Below, one piece after another: positions 41,101-48,079 of a stretch of 64,000 bases of DNA (within the stretch, counting starts at the first letter, position 1; every line of letters begins with the position of its first letter). Source of the stretch: Roseateles amylovorans (GTDB lineage: Bacteria > Pseudomonadota > Gammaproteobacteria > Burkholderiales > Burkholderiaceae_C); the NCBI RefSeq assembly GCF_025398155.2, contig NZ_CP104562.2, positions 3,162,001 to 3,226,000 on the forward strand, in the 5' to 3' direction. Below the pieces are notes generated by a model that saw only the letters and a list, made by a program, of their open reading frames with translations, was not told the DNA's origin and ran no database searches. The position numbers and the translations under genes are program-made.

Positions 41101-43121
41101 CCAGCTTCGACGACGCGCTGGAGGGCAGCATCAACCGCTATGGCTACACGGACGACCAGGGCGCCTACCGCATCGATGCGGTGGCGGCCGAGCGTCCGAT
41201 CCAGATGCGGGCCGACTACTACACCCAGATCGGCACCTTCACCGGCACCGGCACGGTCACGATCCCCAGCCACGGCGCCGAGGTGCCGCTGGATCTGGTG
41301 ATCGATGTGCCGAGCGCCAGGGTTCGGGTGCAGTTGCAGATGGCCGACAACAGTGTGCCCAACGATCCGACTTGCTACCGCGTGTCCCTCACCATGGGGT
41401 CCGGCGGTGGCGGCGGCGAGGGCCCGCCTTCGTTGCGGAGGATGTCCGAAGGCGAGGAGGGCGGCCGTTATGACCGCTACTACGTGCAGTGCGTGGGCAA
41501 CTGGGTGGAATTCGACTCGGTCGTGCCAGGCCCGATCAGCGTGGACGGCAGCTTGCACTACGACGGCTACTTCGGCCCGCTGACCGGCACCGCGGTGAAC
41601 AACCAGACGACCGATTTCACCGTGGTCATGAGCGTGGTGCGGGCGTCGTTGCGGCAGGCCGATGGCACGCCGGTGACGCAGGTGTCCGGCCAGGTGCAAC
41701 TGCAGGACCGCACCGTCAACGGCGAGTTGGACGATCAGGGCAACCTGGTGTTCTACGGACTGCCGGCGGGCGACCATGTGGTGCGTCTGCAGGACACCTA
41801 CAGCAGCGGTCTGTGGGTCGACGTGCCGTTCACCCTGAGTTCCGACCAGGCGGCACTCACCCTGCAAGGGGTGCTGCCGGCCACCGGACGGGTCTCGGGC
41901 GTGGTCCGCAGCCAGGCCGGTGAGCCGATGGCGGAGGTGCAGGTCTATGCGCGTAGCAGCGGCCTACCGCTGGATCAGCGGGTCTTCACCGACGCGCAGG
42001 GTCGCTATGAGTTCACCCACGTGGTGCTGGGCGACCTGACGGTGACGGCCGTCCATCCGGGTGGCCTGAATCTGGCCTCCGGGACCGGCACGCTGTCGAG
42101 CCAGGGCCAGGCGCTGGAGCTCAACCTGCAGTTCCCGGCAGCGGGTGCGGTGGAGGGCCGCCTGCTCGACACGGCCGGCACGCCGATCGCCAGTACGGAA
42201 GTGCGCCTGCGCCTGACGGCGGGCGGCGCACTGTTCACCGACGGACTGCGCTCGACGTGGACCGATGAACAGGGGCGTTTCGCCTTCTCCGACGTCGCGC
42301 CGGGTGGGTTCCACCTGACCGCCTACGACCGCAATGACTACGACAACCTGGGCCTGGCCCGCGGTCGGGTCAAGGCCGATGAGACGGTGACCCTGGACGT
42401 GGTGATGGGCACGGCGGTTCGACTGGGTCATTCGCTGGACGATCCCGCGAATGGCTATCGGGTGACCGTCTACGGTGATGGCGCGATCTATCCGTTCGCG
42501 ATGCCGGAGGGCGGCGGGGAGCCGTTCGCAGGGTCCGGCCTGCAACTGGCGGTCAAGGGGCTGCCGTTCCCGGCCTCCGACGGCGCGCTGGTGTTGCAGG
42601 ACCGGCGTGAGCTGGAGATCGGCCCGTTCACCATGGGGCAGTTGGAAGTCAGCCGCCGCGTGTTCGTCCCGGCGGCCGGGGGCTTCGCCCGCGTGCTGGA
42701 GACGCTGACCAATCTCGGTCCGTCCGAGATCGTGGTGCCGGTGGAACTGTCGGTGCAGCCCGTGGGCGGCACCGCGACCCGGCTGCTGGTGGACCCGTCC
42801 ACCAATGGCCGCCGCCTGGCCCAGTTCGCGCCGTTGGAAGGCGAGTATGGTGGCGCCGTGGCCCTGGTGATGGCGGGGGCGACCGGTACCGCCCCGGCCC
42901 AGGTGAGCTTCAGCGAGGGACTGGCGACCAGCCGGTACAACCTGACCATTCCCGCCGGGCAGACGGTGCGCTTGCTCAATTACGCGGTGGTGAGCAGCCC
43001 GCAGGATGCGGCGGCGGCACGCCAGCAGGGCGAGGGCTTGCGTGACGGCACGGTGCCGGCGCAGTTCCTCGGCATCGGAAGCACCGAGAGACCTCAGATC
43101 AGGAACTTCAACCTCCAATGA
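32187..43121 (+). CDS. giant 3644-residue secreted repeat protein (carboxypeptidase-regulatory-like repeats plus three large modules)
   Basis: The signal peptide ends near residue 40 (GTTAQA); ATG 32208 is an alternative start with AGGG upstream, while 32187 has no clear site. A Big_2-like domain (about 130-230) is followed by many repeats of the carboxypeptidase regulatory-like fold (pattern: GxVxxxDGxPVxGAxVxxxS ... TDAxGxFxxxxVPxGxFxLxA). Three copies of a larger module, each starting with an A-L-P-x-R-x-x-DA-N or equivalent and ending in an NF-hydrophobic motif, lie at about residues 1098-1363, 1818-2081 and 3408-3644. They share VTRRVYVPKTGYFARYLEVLEN-like and TVPAGSSVALMHF-like cores. 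A pre-peptidase-C-like domain lies at about 2558-2671. Probable surface fibre or adhesin; candidate substrate of the adjacent secretion machine. Confidence 0.8.
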   Translation: MNKHQGSMARTIGRARRFLARAGLFAGMALAAWGTTAQAQTPANGTPPSPTASCTVTAMNRAAPLMPDYSFTIYNIPGAAAFIGPGTPPPAAPFRVRAVCSDGTVGETDLAFPEIGSTVVYTGDLYWRPATPLPIALTVRASANKLTAGQSTQLTTTGTLVDGKTADLSGRAKGTLYTSSNPLIAEVTQDGRATVAATFAPGSSARVVLTAQNEGVAGSTLIELGSRGRIAGRVMRADGSAGVAGAQVTILRSQPREPVAMVTTDASGNYALEDVTAGAFELSVIDPATGDLGRGATALRNEGETATADLRLNGQGTVTIRVLDGSGQPVPNASVSFTSLSGFNDLRSLQTDSSGQVVITRAPVGRFTVSTRVPSSGLIATSLGELALNATPTVTLQLQPIGSIAGQVLASAGGAQAEVQVRLVSATQGIVTQVLTGEDGRFQFDALPLSNGPFTLDAMQGGRLRARVPGLILNSAGQVLQQNIVFSAAGQVSGVVTRDGGLPAADTQVTVQSQVGQRFSFSTRTDAAGRYAIDGIPVGAFSITASAGNGEVGNSAGNIAVDGEIVTLNLQIAANGLVGTVFDRDGRTPVGAGVTVTLQPGGKQTQTNASGQFGFSVSQPGTYQIEARDGAGNRGRTSLVLTAITPGEPKTVDVVFLGRGTVAGVVRDPSGVAQAGAQVRFTSAGAFYNEQQAVTDAQGRYRLDGMFVGEFTVYAINEATQLAGFARGRLQEDGQSLAADVVLQATGTVKGRVLASDGTTAVSGASVELQVGGSTALTVQADAQGGYSFAAVPLGDFSLVASQVATGDRGRAASRVTALNEQRVVNVRLLGLGTVRVKAVDNANRPVAAATVRVDSNSIFGGTAVGITDADGKASIAGVFNGDFSVSLEKGAGDERSVGTGAGTLVNGAAAEVVVTMSHREVGRVTGTVQKSLQASPVAGAEVRLRDQRNGSVRSTRSDAQGRFSFEQVEVGVDYRLNALIEGRTRAQTDVRLAVDGETVDKPLPLLGAGTVSGSVVNAASAPVGGVRVVLSQSDPVYGGTWEVSSQADGSFSLADVPAGNFTLRASTADGRQQAQDSGLVRFDGDVVTRTLRLVDSAIALPITRYDANGAPFDLQGDGSIASGHNGVFAGNGNADVRASRLDLVVNGTAVPFTNGDGTLGRLTQDGQLVEMDDSHTASGLFVTRRVYVPKTGYFARYLEVLENRGTSPITVAVRITDHYAAGTGGSRVVDSTNNDTALTVQGASRDRWLVVDDDRDTDPFQSSGTNPAVTTVFDGPGAARTATDARVSALGPVTRVMLEWGEVTVPAGSSVALMHFRSQQIGRVAARATAERLEQLPPEALEGLTPEERLAVVNFKLPADGLSSLPALPPMEGSRLEGTVWSGDGVTPVAGAEVRFKSSHPLFGRTYRVTTNDVGQYHFDTQALGEDRVVALVRDRYDLTVVHPTTRASAGTDGRFVADTALHQQDLTLSGTGNLRGSVKRHTGALVTDGWARISYRFPGEANPSTLSVPIGNDGSYLFTGLVPGDYRVEVAQDHPQGSSLRGYAPNAMATPEGTTTVVDVVMEDTGEVIGTVIAANNEPVVGASVLLNTAAQTYRQTTTDTGGHFRLSDVRTGGFQLLARGPGNLVAFQDVQVQKDTASSATLKLAGTAQLRVLVRFARGVPAAGTHVVLNSSIGATTDGAGIATFEVPSATELSLQAYHPDNSSLRVAGTANVAQNGTVGELTLDLPPAASIAGQVLRPDGVTAAANIQVILRSADGTKLTDQRTDAQGGFRFSGLLLQTHTVSAEDPANAKFADADVPLATDGEEPSIQLVLADNRISLPARLWDANDFQYDIQTGGDIGGGWRTQVEWWTGNYPVYNNGAATLRINGETFTGDSSALLEIGRRQFAIAQPTPIAGLQVTRKVFVPRGGYFARYLDVLENPGTSPVTVSVALDTRYVNYYGQQSVIRGSTGGTTLQAGAQGDLWAVLDDSNDADPFNTESAPATATVLSNAQAGLSTDAFSFDANANSLQTQWSRVTVPAGGRVSLLHFQVQQVNRAGAIAAAERLTQLPPEALQSLTDEERASVLNFRMPQPQEAVPALPSLTGAVSGRLLEGDNRTVVASNYMQVRSSHPLFNRAYTIGSCYANSMPTLLTAADGTFSLSGVLLDRYSISLPVGTEVEVQANTVKCQYYTPSGHVLTRLPSLASKVMLTGGFTPDTVDVTFPSGILTGTVTGPADFGVTSGRIYTTINGYQASVSIASDGTYVFPGLPEGTTRLSINVPHPQGSALTGSAVDAVVTLGQVTVTDLPLEATGGLTGAVATANGEATVSGQVVVQSQDGRYLTRSTQTDSLGRFQLSALPVGTWLLSVTDPRTQAQTRRTVTIAQGQTGNETITLLGTGTMTLTVKYARGTVAADVPVYLTSAAISNEVLVGRTDGQGLLNFLVPEGNYTVRVRHPTDSYYSNGWVTASGTITANNEQRTLQLNLPARASLDVQVVNADASNAPVSNAIIYMSDAQCTDCYKGRTDGQGRLSITSVWEGSYTVRAQTDSGLSTAVRGTVDASTDGRTLSQTLSLSSRLDYFGAYSFISERQVLSVQAKAGDLISVGINGAQVQGQPSAYLTRAAVFSPEKRELARGYGYDSRNSFLQYNEVNNLTAITATTDGTYGIVISPYYTNASYLGGYRLQVKVNGASAEVVPYAAGGAVTGTVFRADGTTPLAGQTIEVETSDALSLRARVKADATGQFNLSGVPVSWTQVKAVDTLSGQVLVSNSVEVTAGNTSVANLTMPIIGTFQVQATIEGSALRVPSQVQVQLSDDSGQRNVGYLNFTNGKTVSDVLTVTGYGGQVTVSAAHPDNALVAATKVLAVTDGSTYPVQLSLAMASISGRVLTAAGDAAPQSYVELRFANGRYLTGAQTDSTGRYVFSVVPAGQALQLTVYEPQSGLRTVATVTPTAGQALVQDLRLQAIGSVYGVVRRTNGDPLPNVQVMASFDDALEGSINRYGYTDDQGAYRIDAVAAERPIQMRADYYTQIGTFTGTGTVTIPSHGAEVPLDLVIDVPSARVRVQLQMADNSVPNDPTCYRVSLTMGSGGGGGEGPPSLRRMSEGEEGGRYDRYYVQCVGNWVEFDSVVPGPISVDGSLHYDGYFGPLTGTAVNNQTTDFTVVMSVVRASLRQADGTPVTQVSGQVQLQDRTVNGELDDQGNLVFYGLPAGDHVVRLQDTYSSGLWVDVPFTLSSDQAALTLQGVLPATGRVSGVVRSQAGEPMAEVQVYARSSGLPLDQRVFTDAQGRYEFTHVVLGDLTVTAVHPGGLNLASGTGTLSSQGQALELNLQFPAAGAVEGRLLDTAGTPIASTEVRLRLTAGGALFTDGLRSTWTDEQGRFAFSDVAPGGFHLTAYDRNDYDNLGLARGRVKADETVTLDVVMGTAVRLGHSLDDPANGYRVTVYGDGAIYPFAMPEGGGEPFAGSGLQLAVKGLPFPASDGALVLQDRRELEIGPFTMGQLEVSRRVFVPAAGGFARVLETLTNLGPSEIVVPVELSVQPVGGTATRLLVDPSTNGRRLAQFAPLEGEYGGAVALVMAGATGTAPAQVSFSEGLATSRYNLTIPAGQTVRLLNYAVVSSPQDAAAARQQGEGLRDGTVPAQFLGIGSTERPQIRNFNLQ

Positions 43122-43678
43122 AGCACGTGATGCCCCTCCTTCCTCGCCGCCGGCTTGCCGGCGCCGGGCTGGCGCTGATCGCCGCCGCCTTCCTGCCCAC
43201 ACTGGCGGCGGCTCAGCCCGCCACGGTTCCGGTCTCCAAGGCGCGGGCGCTGCCGACACTGGCACTGCGTCCGCTGCCGACGGGCGAGCCGATCTCGAGC
43301 CGCGAGCTCGGTCAGTCGACCCACACCGTGCTGGTGCTGGTGGACACGAATGTGGCGGCGTCGCAGACGCTGCTGCAGCTCCTGCGCGCCAGCGGCTCGG
43401 ACGGGCAGGGGCTGAACATCGTGATCGTCGGACCCGAAAACGCGGTGAACGCGCTGCAGCGCGAGCATGCAAGCCGCCTGCCGCAGGCCGCCTGGTACAC
43501 CGCGCCCGCATCGGTGGTGGCCAGCGCGCTGCATCTGCCGGCCATGCCGGCGTTGATCGGTCTGGACCCCGGCGCCGGCATGGCCTGGCAGTACGTGGGC
43601 AACCCGCCGCCGCTGGACAAGACCCGCAGCATGATCGGTGGATGGCTGGCCCGTCCGGTCCCCCCCACGAGCCGTTGA
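43118..43678 (+). CDS. secreted thioredoxin-fold-like protein without cysteines
   Basis: 186 residues. Signal peptide (LAGAGLALIAAAFLPTLAAAQ). The mature part has the thioredoxin-like order STHTVLVLVDTNVAASQTLLQLLR ... LNIVIVGPENAV ... LHLPAMPALIGLDPGAGMAWQYVG, where MPAL fits the cis-proline loop. There is no Cys in the protein, so it cannot be a classical thiol oxidoreductase; a chaperone or scaffold role is possible. The start overlaps the stop of the giant gene (ATGA, 43118-43121), implying translational coupling. Fold assignment is from pattern only. Confidence 0.6.
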   Translation: MKHVMPLLPRRRLAGAGLALIAAAFLPTLAAAQPATVPVSKARALPTLALRPLPTGEPISSRELGQSTHTVLVLVDTNVAASQTLLQLLRASGSDGQGLNIVIVGPENAVNALQREHASRLPQAAWYTAPASVVASALHLPAMPALIGLDPGAGMAWQYVGNPPPLDKTRSMIGGWLARPVPPTSR

Positions 43679-43682
43679 TCCG

Positions 43683-44507
43683 ATGGTCGAGATGATGAAT
43701 GACCGCCCCTCGGGGCGGGCGGCACAAAGCCGTCGGTCGGAGGCCCGGGCGGCCTCGTGGAACGCGATGGCCCTGGTCGGGCTGATCAGTCTGGCCGGCC
43801 TGGCGCTCCCGCACCAGGCTCGGGCCGCGGAAGCGACCTCGAGCCCGCAGGCCGTTGCCTCCCGGGCCGCGCCGGTCACGGCACCGACCTCCAGTCAGGC
43901 CACACCGCTGATGGCGCCGCCGACGGAAGCGAGCCGCGCGGCCGCACGGGCCAAGCTCGCCGAGCAAGGCCTGGCCCCGACCGCCGAGCGGCTGGTGCAA
44001 TACGCTGCCCAAGGGGATGCGACCATCGTCGGCTGGCTGCTCGCTGCCGGGGTGCCTGCGGCATCGGTCGAGCCTGTGCGGCAGGTCACGCCCTTGCACA
44101 ACGCCGCGGCCCAGGGCCATGAGCGGGTCGCCGTGCAACTGTTGAACGCCGGCGCCCCGGTGAATCCGGTGGACTGGCAGGGCTACACGCCGCTGGCGCT
44201 GGCCTCCGCCTGCGGGCATCTCAAGCTGGTGCAACTGCTGCTGGCCAAGGGCGCGACGGTCAATCCGGCCGATCCGAAGGTGGCTTCGCCCCTCAGCCTG
44301 GCGGTCCAGGCGGGGCAGAGCCCGGTGGTGAAGGCCTTGCTGGCCGCCGGCGCGACGCAGCAGGCCAATGTCTACGGCCAGACGCCGCTGGACCTGGCCC
44401 GACGCATCGGGCGCACCGACCTTGTTCAACTTCTCGAGCAGGCCCCTGCGACCGCCGCTGGCGGCGCTGCCGCCTCGAGTTCTGCCGCTGCCACCGCTCC
44501 CCAATGA
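43683..44507 (+). CDS. exported ankyrin-repeat protein
   Basis: 274 residues from ATG 43683; ATG 43692 or 43695 may be the true start, none with a strong ribosome site. A hydrophobic segment ending LALPHQARA suggests export. Four to five ankyrin repeats follow (VTPLHNAAAQGHERVAVQLLNAGA, YTPLALASACGHLKLVQLLLAKGA, ASPLSLAVQAGQSPVVKALLAAGA, QTPLDLARRIGRTDLVQLLEQA). The C-terminus is Ala/Ser-rich. Probably a periplasmic protein-protein interaction module; overlaps the next gene by four bases. Confidence 0.75.
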   Translation: MVEMMNDRPSGRAAQSRRSEARAASWNAMALVGLISLAGLALPHQARAAEATSSPQAVASRAAPVTAPTSSQATPLMAPPTEASRAAARAKLAEQGLAPTAERLVQYAAQGDATIVGWLLAAGVPAASVEPVRQVTPLHNAAAQGHERVAVQLLNAGAPVNPVDWQGYTPLALASACGHLKLVQLLLAKGATVNPADPKVASPLSLAVQAGQSPVVKALLAAGATQQANVYGQTPLDLARRIGRTDLVQLLEQAPATAAGGAAASSSAAATAPQ

Positions 44508-45784
44508 AACGACGTCACTTTCTCGCACTTCCCGGCGCCCTGTGCCTGAGCGCGCCCTCGTGGGCCGGCAACACCGTGCTTCGCTACGAGACCACGCCCA
44601 GCGATGCCCGCTGGACCGTGCCGCCCACTTCGGTGTTCCATGCCTGGGCCGCTGCGGATGCGGAAGCCGATCTCATCGTGGAGCGCTGGAAGCGTGAACC
44701 GCTCACCGTGCCGCTGACGCGTCTGCAGCTCGACCGGCATGTGAAGCACAAGATCTCGCCGACCCGCGCCGCACGCGGGCTGGCGCTGCTGCATGTGGCG
44801 ATGCACGACGCACGTCAATGCGCGCTCGACATGCAGATGAATCCGCGTCTGGTGGTGCCGATGGCCGCAGCGCAGGTGATGGGCTACCTGTTCAATGCCG
44901 AAGAGAAGGCCTTCGACCGCATCGCCACCTGTGTGGCCGCGCGAGTGAGCGGGGCGGCGAAGGACAGCCTGTCCAACGACACCAAGGCTGCGCTGAAGCT
45001 GGGCGAGTCGATCGGTCAGCAGGTGGTGCGCCACGGCGATACCGACGGCGCCCAGCGCGGCTGGAACGGCGTGCGGCTGCAGTATTACGGGGAAGGGCGC
45101 TACTTCGGACCCAGTTCCTGGGAGCCGACCGAGCCCTATCACTACTACCCGCCCGATGAGCCGTTCGCGCCGCAATGGCGCACCTGGAGCCTGGTGGACA
45201 ACGCGGAGTTCCGCCCCAAACCGCCCGAATACGGCTCGCCGCGGCACATGGCCGACCTGGAAGAGGTCATCCGCATCAACAAGAACCTCACACCGGAAGA
45301 GCTGCGCATTGCCAAGTTCTGGGTGGACGGACACGGCTCGGTGACGCCGCCGGGGCACTGGAACAACATCGCCATCGACGAGGCCCTGGCCGCCAAGCTG
45401 GACGAAGAGACCACCACCCGGCTGTTCCTGCATCTGAACGTGGCCATGGCCGATGGCTTCATCGCCTGCTGGGAAACCAAGTACCACTACTGGACGGCGC
45501 GTCCGATCACCGCCGCCAAGCGGCTGCTGAACGTGACCTTCCGCTCGGCCATCCTGACGCCGCCGTTCCCGGGTTATACCTCCGGTCATGCGACCTTCAG
45601 CGGCGCGGGGGGGCGGGTCATCGGCACCTACATCCCGTCGCGCTCGGCAGCCATGGAGGCGATGGCCGAGGAAGCGGCGCTTTCGCGCTTGCTGGGCGGT
45701 ATCCACTTCCGGCACGATAACGACGACGGGCTGATGACCGGCCGCAAGGTGGCGCAGAAGGTGCTGAAGCTGATTGCGGCTTGA
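44504..45784 (+). CDS. vanadium-dependent haloperoxidase / PAP2-superfamily protein with Tat-type signal
   Basis: 426 residues. The N-terminus MKRRHFLALPGALCLSAPSWAG is a twin-arginine-like signal, suggesting a folded, cofactor-bearing protein. Vanadate/phosphate-pocket residues are all visible: K326 and R333 (KYHYWTARP), S360-G361-H362 (GYTSGHATFSG), R395 and H401 (SRLLGGIHFRHD). In the family these bind vanadate (haloperoxidase) or phosphate (acid phosphatase); which applies here cannot be decided from sequence. Last gene of the operon starting at 26121, linked by ATGA overlap to the ankyrin gene. It may chemically modify surface material or substrates of this system. Confidence 0.85.
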   Translation: MKRRHFLALPGALCLSAPSWAGNTVLRYETTPSDARWTVPPTSVFHAWAAADAEADLIVERWKREPLTVPLTRLQLDRHVKHKISPTRAARGLALLHVAMHDARQCALDMQMNPRLVVPMAAAQVMGYLFNAEEKAFDRIATCVAARVSGAAKDSLSNDTKAALKLGESIGQQVVRHGDTDGAQRGWNGVRLQYYGEGRYFGPSSWEPTEPYHYYPPDEPFAPQWRTWSLVDNAEFRPKPPEYGSPRHMADLEEVIRINKNLTPEELRIAKFWVDGHGSVTPPGHWNNIAIDEALAAKLDEETTTRLFLHLNVAMADGFIACWETKYHYWTARPITAAKRLLNVTFRSAILTPPFPGYTSGHATFSGAGGRVIGTYIPSRSAAMEAMAEEAALSRLLGGIHFRHDNDDGLMTGRKVAQKVLKLIAA

Positions 45785-45856
45785 TTGGTAGGCCATGGGA
45801 TGGGCGCTGACCCCTCCGCGTCACTGACCAGCTCGGGAATTCCGAGAAAGTAATTC

Positions 45857-46688
45857 CTAGAAGACGGCGGGTTGCAGGTCTTGATGGAGTTGCTGCTTGA
45901 ACTCCATCGGGGTCAAGTATTGCGGGCTACTGTGCGGCCTGACCTCGTTGTAGTGCTGACGCCAGGATTCGATGACGACCTTGGCCTCGCGGTGCGAGCG
46001 GAACCATTCGACGGACAGGCACTCGTCGCGGAACTTGCCGTTGAAGCTATCGTCGGCGCCGTTCTGCCAGGGCTTGCCAGGATCGTTAAGCAGGGTCGCG
46101 ATGCCAGCGCCGGCGATCCATTCCAGAATCGCCAGGCTGACGAACTCCGGCCCGTTGTCCGCGCGCATGAACAGCGGAGCACCGTGCGACAGCACCTCGA
46201 TCTCGCGCTTGGAGCGGATGGAGCCGACCACGTCGATGGCTAGGCACTCGCGGGTGTACTCGTCGATAAAGGTCAGGCACTTGAGCTGCTGGCCGGTGGC
46301 CGTCGTGTCAAAGACGAAGTCATAGGCCCAGACCATGTTCGCCTTGAAGGGCGAGTGCACGCGCGGCCGCTTGGACGCAATCCGCCTGCGCAAACGCTTC
46401 CTGGGCACCAGCCAGGCCCGCCTGGCGCCACAACCGATGCGTGCGCGACCAGTGCAGCTCGAAACCGCGTCGATGCAGGAAGATGCGGATGCGCCGGTGG
46501 CCGTAGCTGGGGTGCTGGGCCGACAACTCCCTCATCGCCTCGACTACCGGCGCATCCTTGGCCGGCAGGCGGGGCTTATAGCTGGGTGTGGCTCGCGACA
46601 TGCCGATGAGCCCGCAAGCCCGAAGCAAGCTCAGGCCACGTTCGCGAGCGAAGTCGACCTGGGCACGTCGAGCCGGCGGGCTCACCAT
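45857..46688 (-). pseudogene. IS3-family transposase orfB, broken by one extra base
   Basis: The first part (46688 to about 46410) encodes the HTH_21-like region (QHPSYGHRRIRIFLHRRGF ... THRLWRQAGLA). The second (about 46408 to 45857) encodes the rve integrase core with DDE residues (VWAYDFVFD, MRADNGPEFVS, then SFNGKFRDECL). Deleting a single G in the minus-strand run CTGGCTGGTGCCCAGG (about 46404-46417) restores GLAVPRKRLRRR, the usual family junction. The transposase is therefore probably dead unless recoded. Confidence 0.85.
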
Positions 46689-46945
46689 TTTTTAGCGTTG
46701 ATCTCCTTCAGGATCTCGATGTCCAGGTCACGCTCGGCCAGCAGCTTCTTGAGCCGGCTGTTTTCCAGCTCCAGGGCCTTCAGGCGTTTGACGTCAGAGA
46801 CATCCAACTGACCGAAGTGCTTATACCAAGCGTAGATCGTGGGCTCACTGACCTTATGCTTCTTGGCCGCCTCGGCCACCGTGGTGCGGTCTGCCTCGCG
46901 CAGGATTGCCACCATCTGCTCTTCCGTGAATTGACTCTTTCTCAT
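46682..46945 (-). CDS. IS3-family transposase orfA
   Basis: 87 residues from ATG 46945. Helix-turn-helix (TVAEAAKKHKVSEPTIYAWYKHFG) followed by a leucine-zipper region (LKALELENSRLKKLLAERDLDIEILKEI), exactly the orfA layout. It ends at A-K-K-W with an A6 run at which the -1 shift into orfB would occur. The open frame continues upstream to 47182 outside the IS; that part is not transposase. Confidence 0.9.
   Translation of the reverse strand: MRKSQFTEEQMVAILREADRTTVAEAAKKHKVSEPTIYAWYKHFGQLDVSDVKRLKALELENSRLKKLLAERDLDIEILKEINAKKW
46688..46695 (-). promoter_or_regulatory. A6 slippery site for programmed -1 frameshifting orfA/orfB
   Basis: On the minus strand the orfA 3' end reads GCT AAA AAA TGG TGA. 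Slippage by -1 in the A6 run gives ATG GTG AGC, the beginning of orfB. This is the usual IS3-family mechanism producing the OrfAB transposase. Confidence 0.6.
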
Positions 46946-47004
46946 GGGCTCTGCTTGGGATGAGCCATCTTCTCTGGAAATCAATGTGTCGGAGGAACCG
47001 GGCA

Positions 47005-47182
47005 GGTCAATAGCACGCACAGAGGTCAGTGGCATGGCTCTCGGTTGCCAAGTAAGGGGCAAGCGCGCCGAAGCGGACCTTCCATCCCAGTAGACGAGCC
47101 AGAGAATGCCAAGGAATGTGCAGCCAAAGAGGGCAACCCTTGGCCGTTGACCTCGGATCACGCAAGCTAGACCGAAATTCAA
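47005..47182 (-). other. possible truncated membrane-protein fragment abutting the IS
   Basis: The frame upstream of orfA reads a short N-terminus with a plausible membrane helix (VALFGCTFLGILWLVYWDG), then runs into the IS end. It could be the 5' end of a gene cut off by the insertion. No matching 3' part was seen on the other side of the IS. The rest of 47009-47314 contains no other gene; it should hold the promoter of the gene at 47315. Confidence 0.25.
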
Positions 47183-47314
47183 TTGAGGGCGCTCGCTCCC
47201 TCATACAACGGCGATGGTCTGCCAAGAATGCGGCACTCACGTTTACTCCCTATAACAATCTGTTGCACGCCGTTGCATCGACCGTTAGGATCGACGCAAA
47301 AGAGGGAGCACGAC

Positions 47315-48079
47315 ATGCGATTGCACACGCAGCTTATTGGCATAGCTCTGTTAGTCCTAAATGGGGCATCGTTCGCTGCATGCGAACCCATACCGTACAC
47401 GGTTCGGTTCAAACAACTAGTCGGTAAGCTAGCTGTTACCGTGCCAGCGCCGATTTTGGCGCTGAAGCCAGTCGGCGCTGGAGTTGAGTACTCACGGTCA
47501 ATGTACGCGGCGATGGCACCCTCGGTGGTTCGGGAGGTACTGGATGGCTACGGATGCTTCGTAAAGGAGGGCATCGCGGCCGATACAACCATCGGCGTAG
47601 ACAAACAGGCACTCATGGATGCCTGGGAAAGTGCTGTTGGCGACATCCAGTCAACGGCCGGGATGTTCTTTGTCTCGTATGCCGACAGTGTCGCTGCTGG
47701 AAACGCGCTCAATCCGTATCCGCAGAAACAGCCTCTCGAGCCAGAAATGAAGGGATTGTCCAAGTACGTTCAAACCCTTCCCAAGGAGAACTTCCTCCTG
47801 GAGGACTCCGTGAGGGCATACCTCGAAGCATCGATTGCGGGAGTAGGCGTCAACGCGTGCGGCAAGCTCGTGCGGGCGTCTCTTGCCCAAAATGCACCAG
47901 CCATTCAGCATTTAGCCGCAGCGGTGCTTCCCGTGCTCAACAAGTACTTCTCGCCTACAAGCCAGTACGGGCCGCGAAATGCAAAGATCGATCTGTGGAC
48001 CGAAGCGCAGGCCACGAGAATGATCGGTATGCCAGCCGGCACCGAGGCAACCAAGGCAGCGCAGGAATGCATGAAGTAG
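47315..48079 (+). CDS. secreted protein of unknown function
   Basis: 254 residues from ATG 47315 (GAGGGA about eight bases upstream); the longer frame to 47183 lacks a signal peptide and is rejected. Signal peptide MRLHTQLIGIALLVLNGASFAA. Mature Cys residues occur at C-E-P (just after cleavage), GYGCFVKEG, NACGKL and QECMK, so two disulphides are possible. No domain recognised. GC content is lower than in flanking housekeeping DNA. Overlaps the following lipoprotein gene by 13 bases. Confidence 0.6.
   Translation: MRLHTQLIGIALLVLNGASFAACEPIPYTVRFKQLVGKLAVTVPAPILALKPVGAGVEYSRSMYAAMAPSVVREVLDGYGCFVKEGIAADTTIGVDKQALMDAWESAVGDIQSTAGMFFVSYADSVAAGNALNPYPQKQPLEPEMKGLSKYVQTLPKENFLLEDSVRAYLEASIAGVGVNACGKLVRASLAQNAPAIQHLAAAVLPVLNKYFSPTSQYGPRNAKIDLWTEAQATRMIGMPAGTEATKAAQECMK

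Larger units (their letters stand above)
45808..47008 (-). mobile_element. IS3-family insertion sequence with inactivated transposase
   Basis: About 1.2 kb containing orfA and a frameshifted orfB of an IS3-family element. Proposed ends are TGACCCCTCCGCG at 45808 and, on the other strand, TGACCTGCCCGGTTCC ending at 47008; both begin TGACC but further terminal pairing is poor and no target duplication was found, so the exact ends are tentative. It lies between the haloperoxidase gene and a block of lower-GC genes, marking an insertion boundary. Confidence 0.75.

Noticed and set aside
26121..43121. Dockerin domains in the giant proteins as partners of the cohesin-like domain
   Set aside because: No paired DxNxDGxxxxxD calcium loops were found on reading; resemblance of TDAxGxF segments is due to carboxypeptidase-regulatory-like repeats.
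47005..47182. Upstream extension of orfA as an N-terminal domain of the transposase
   Set aside because: The proposed IS end lies inside it and orfA proteins begin at the MRKSQF-type Met; the extension is outside the element.
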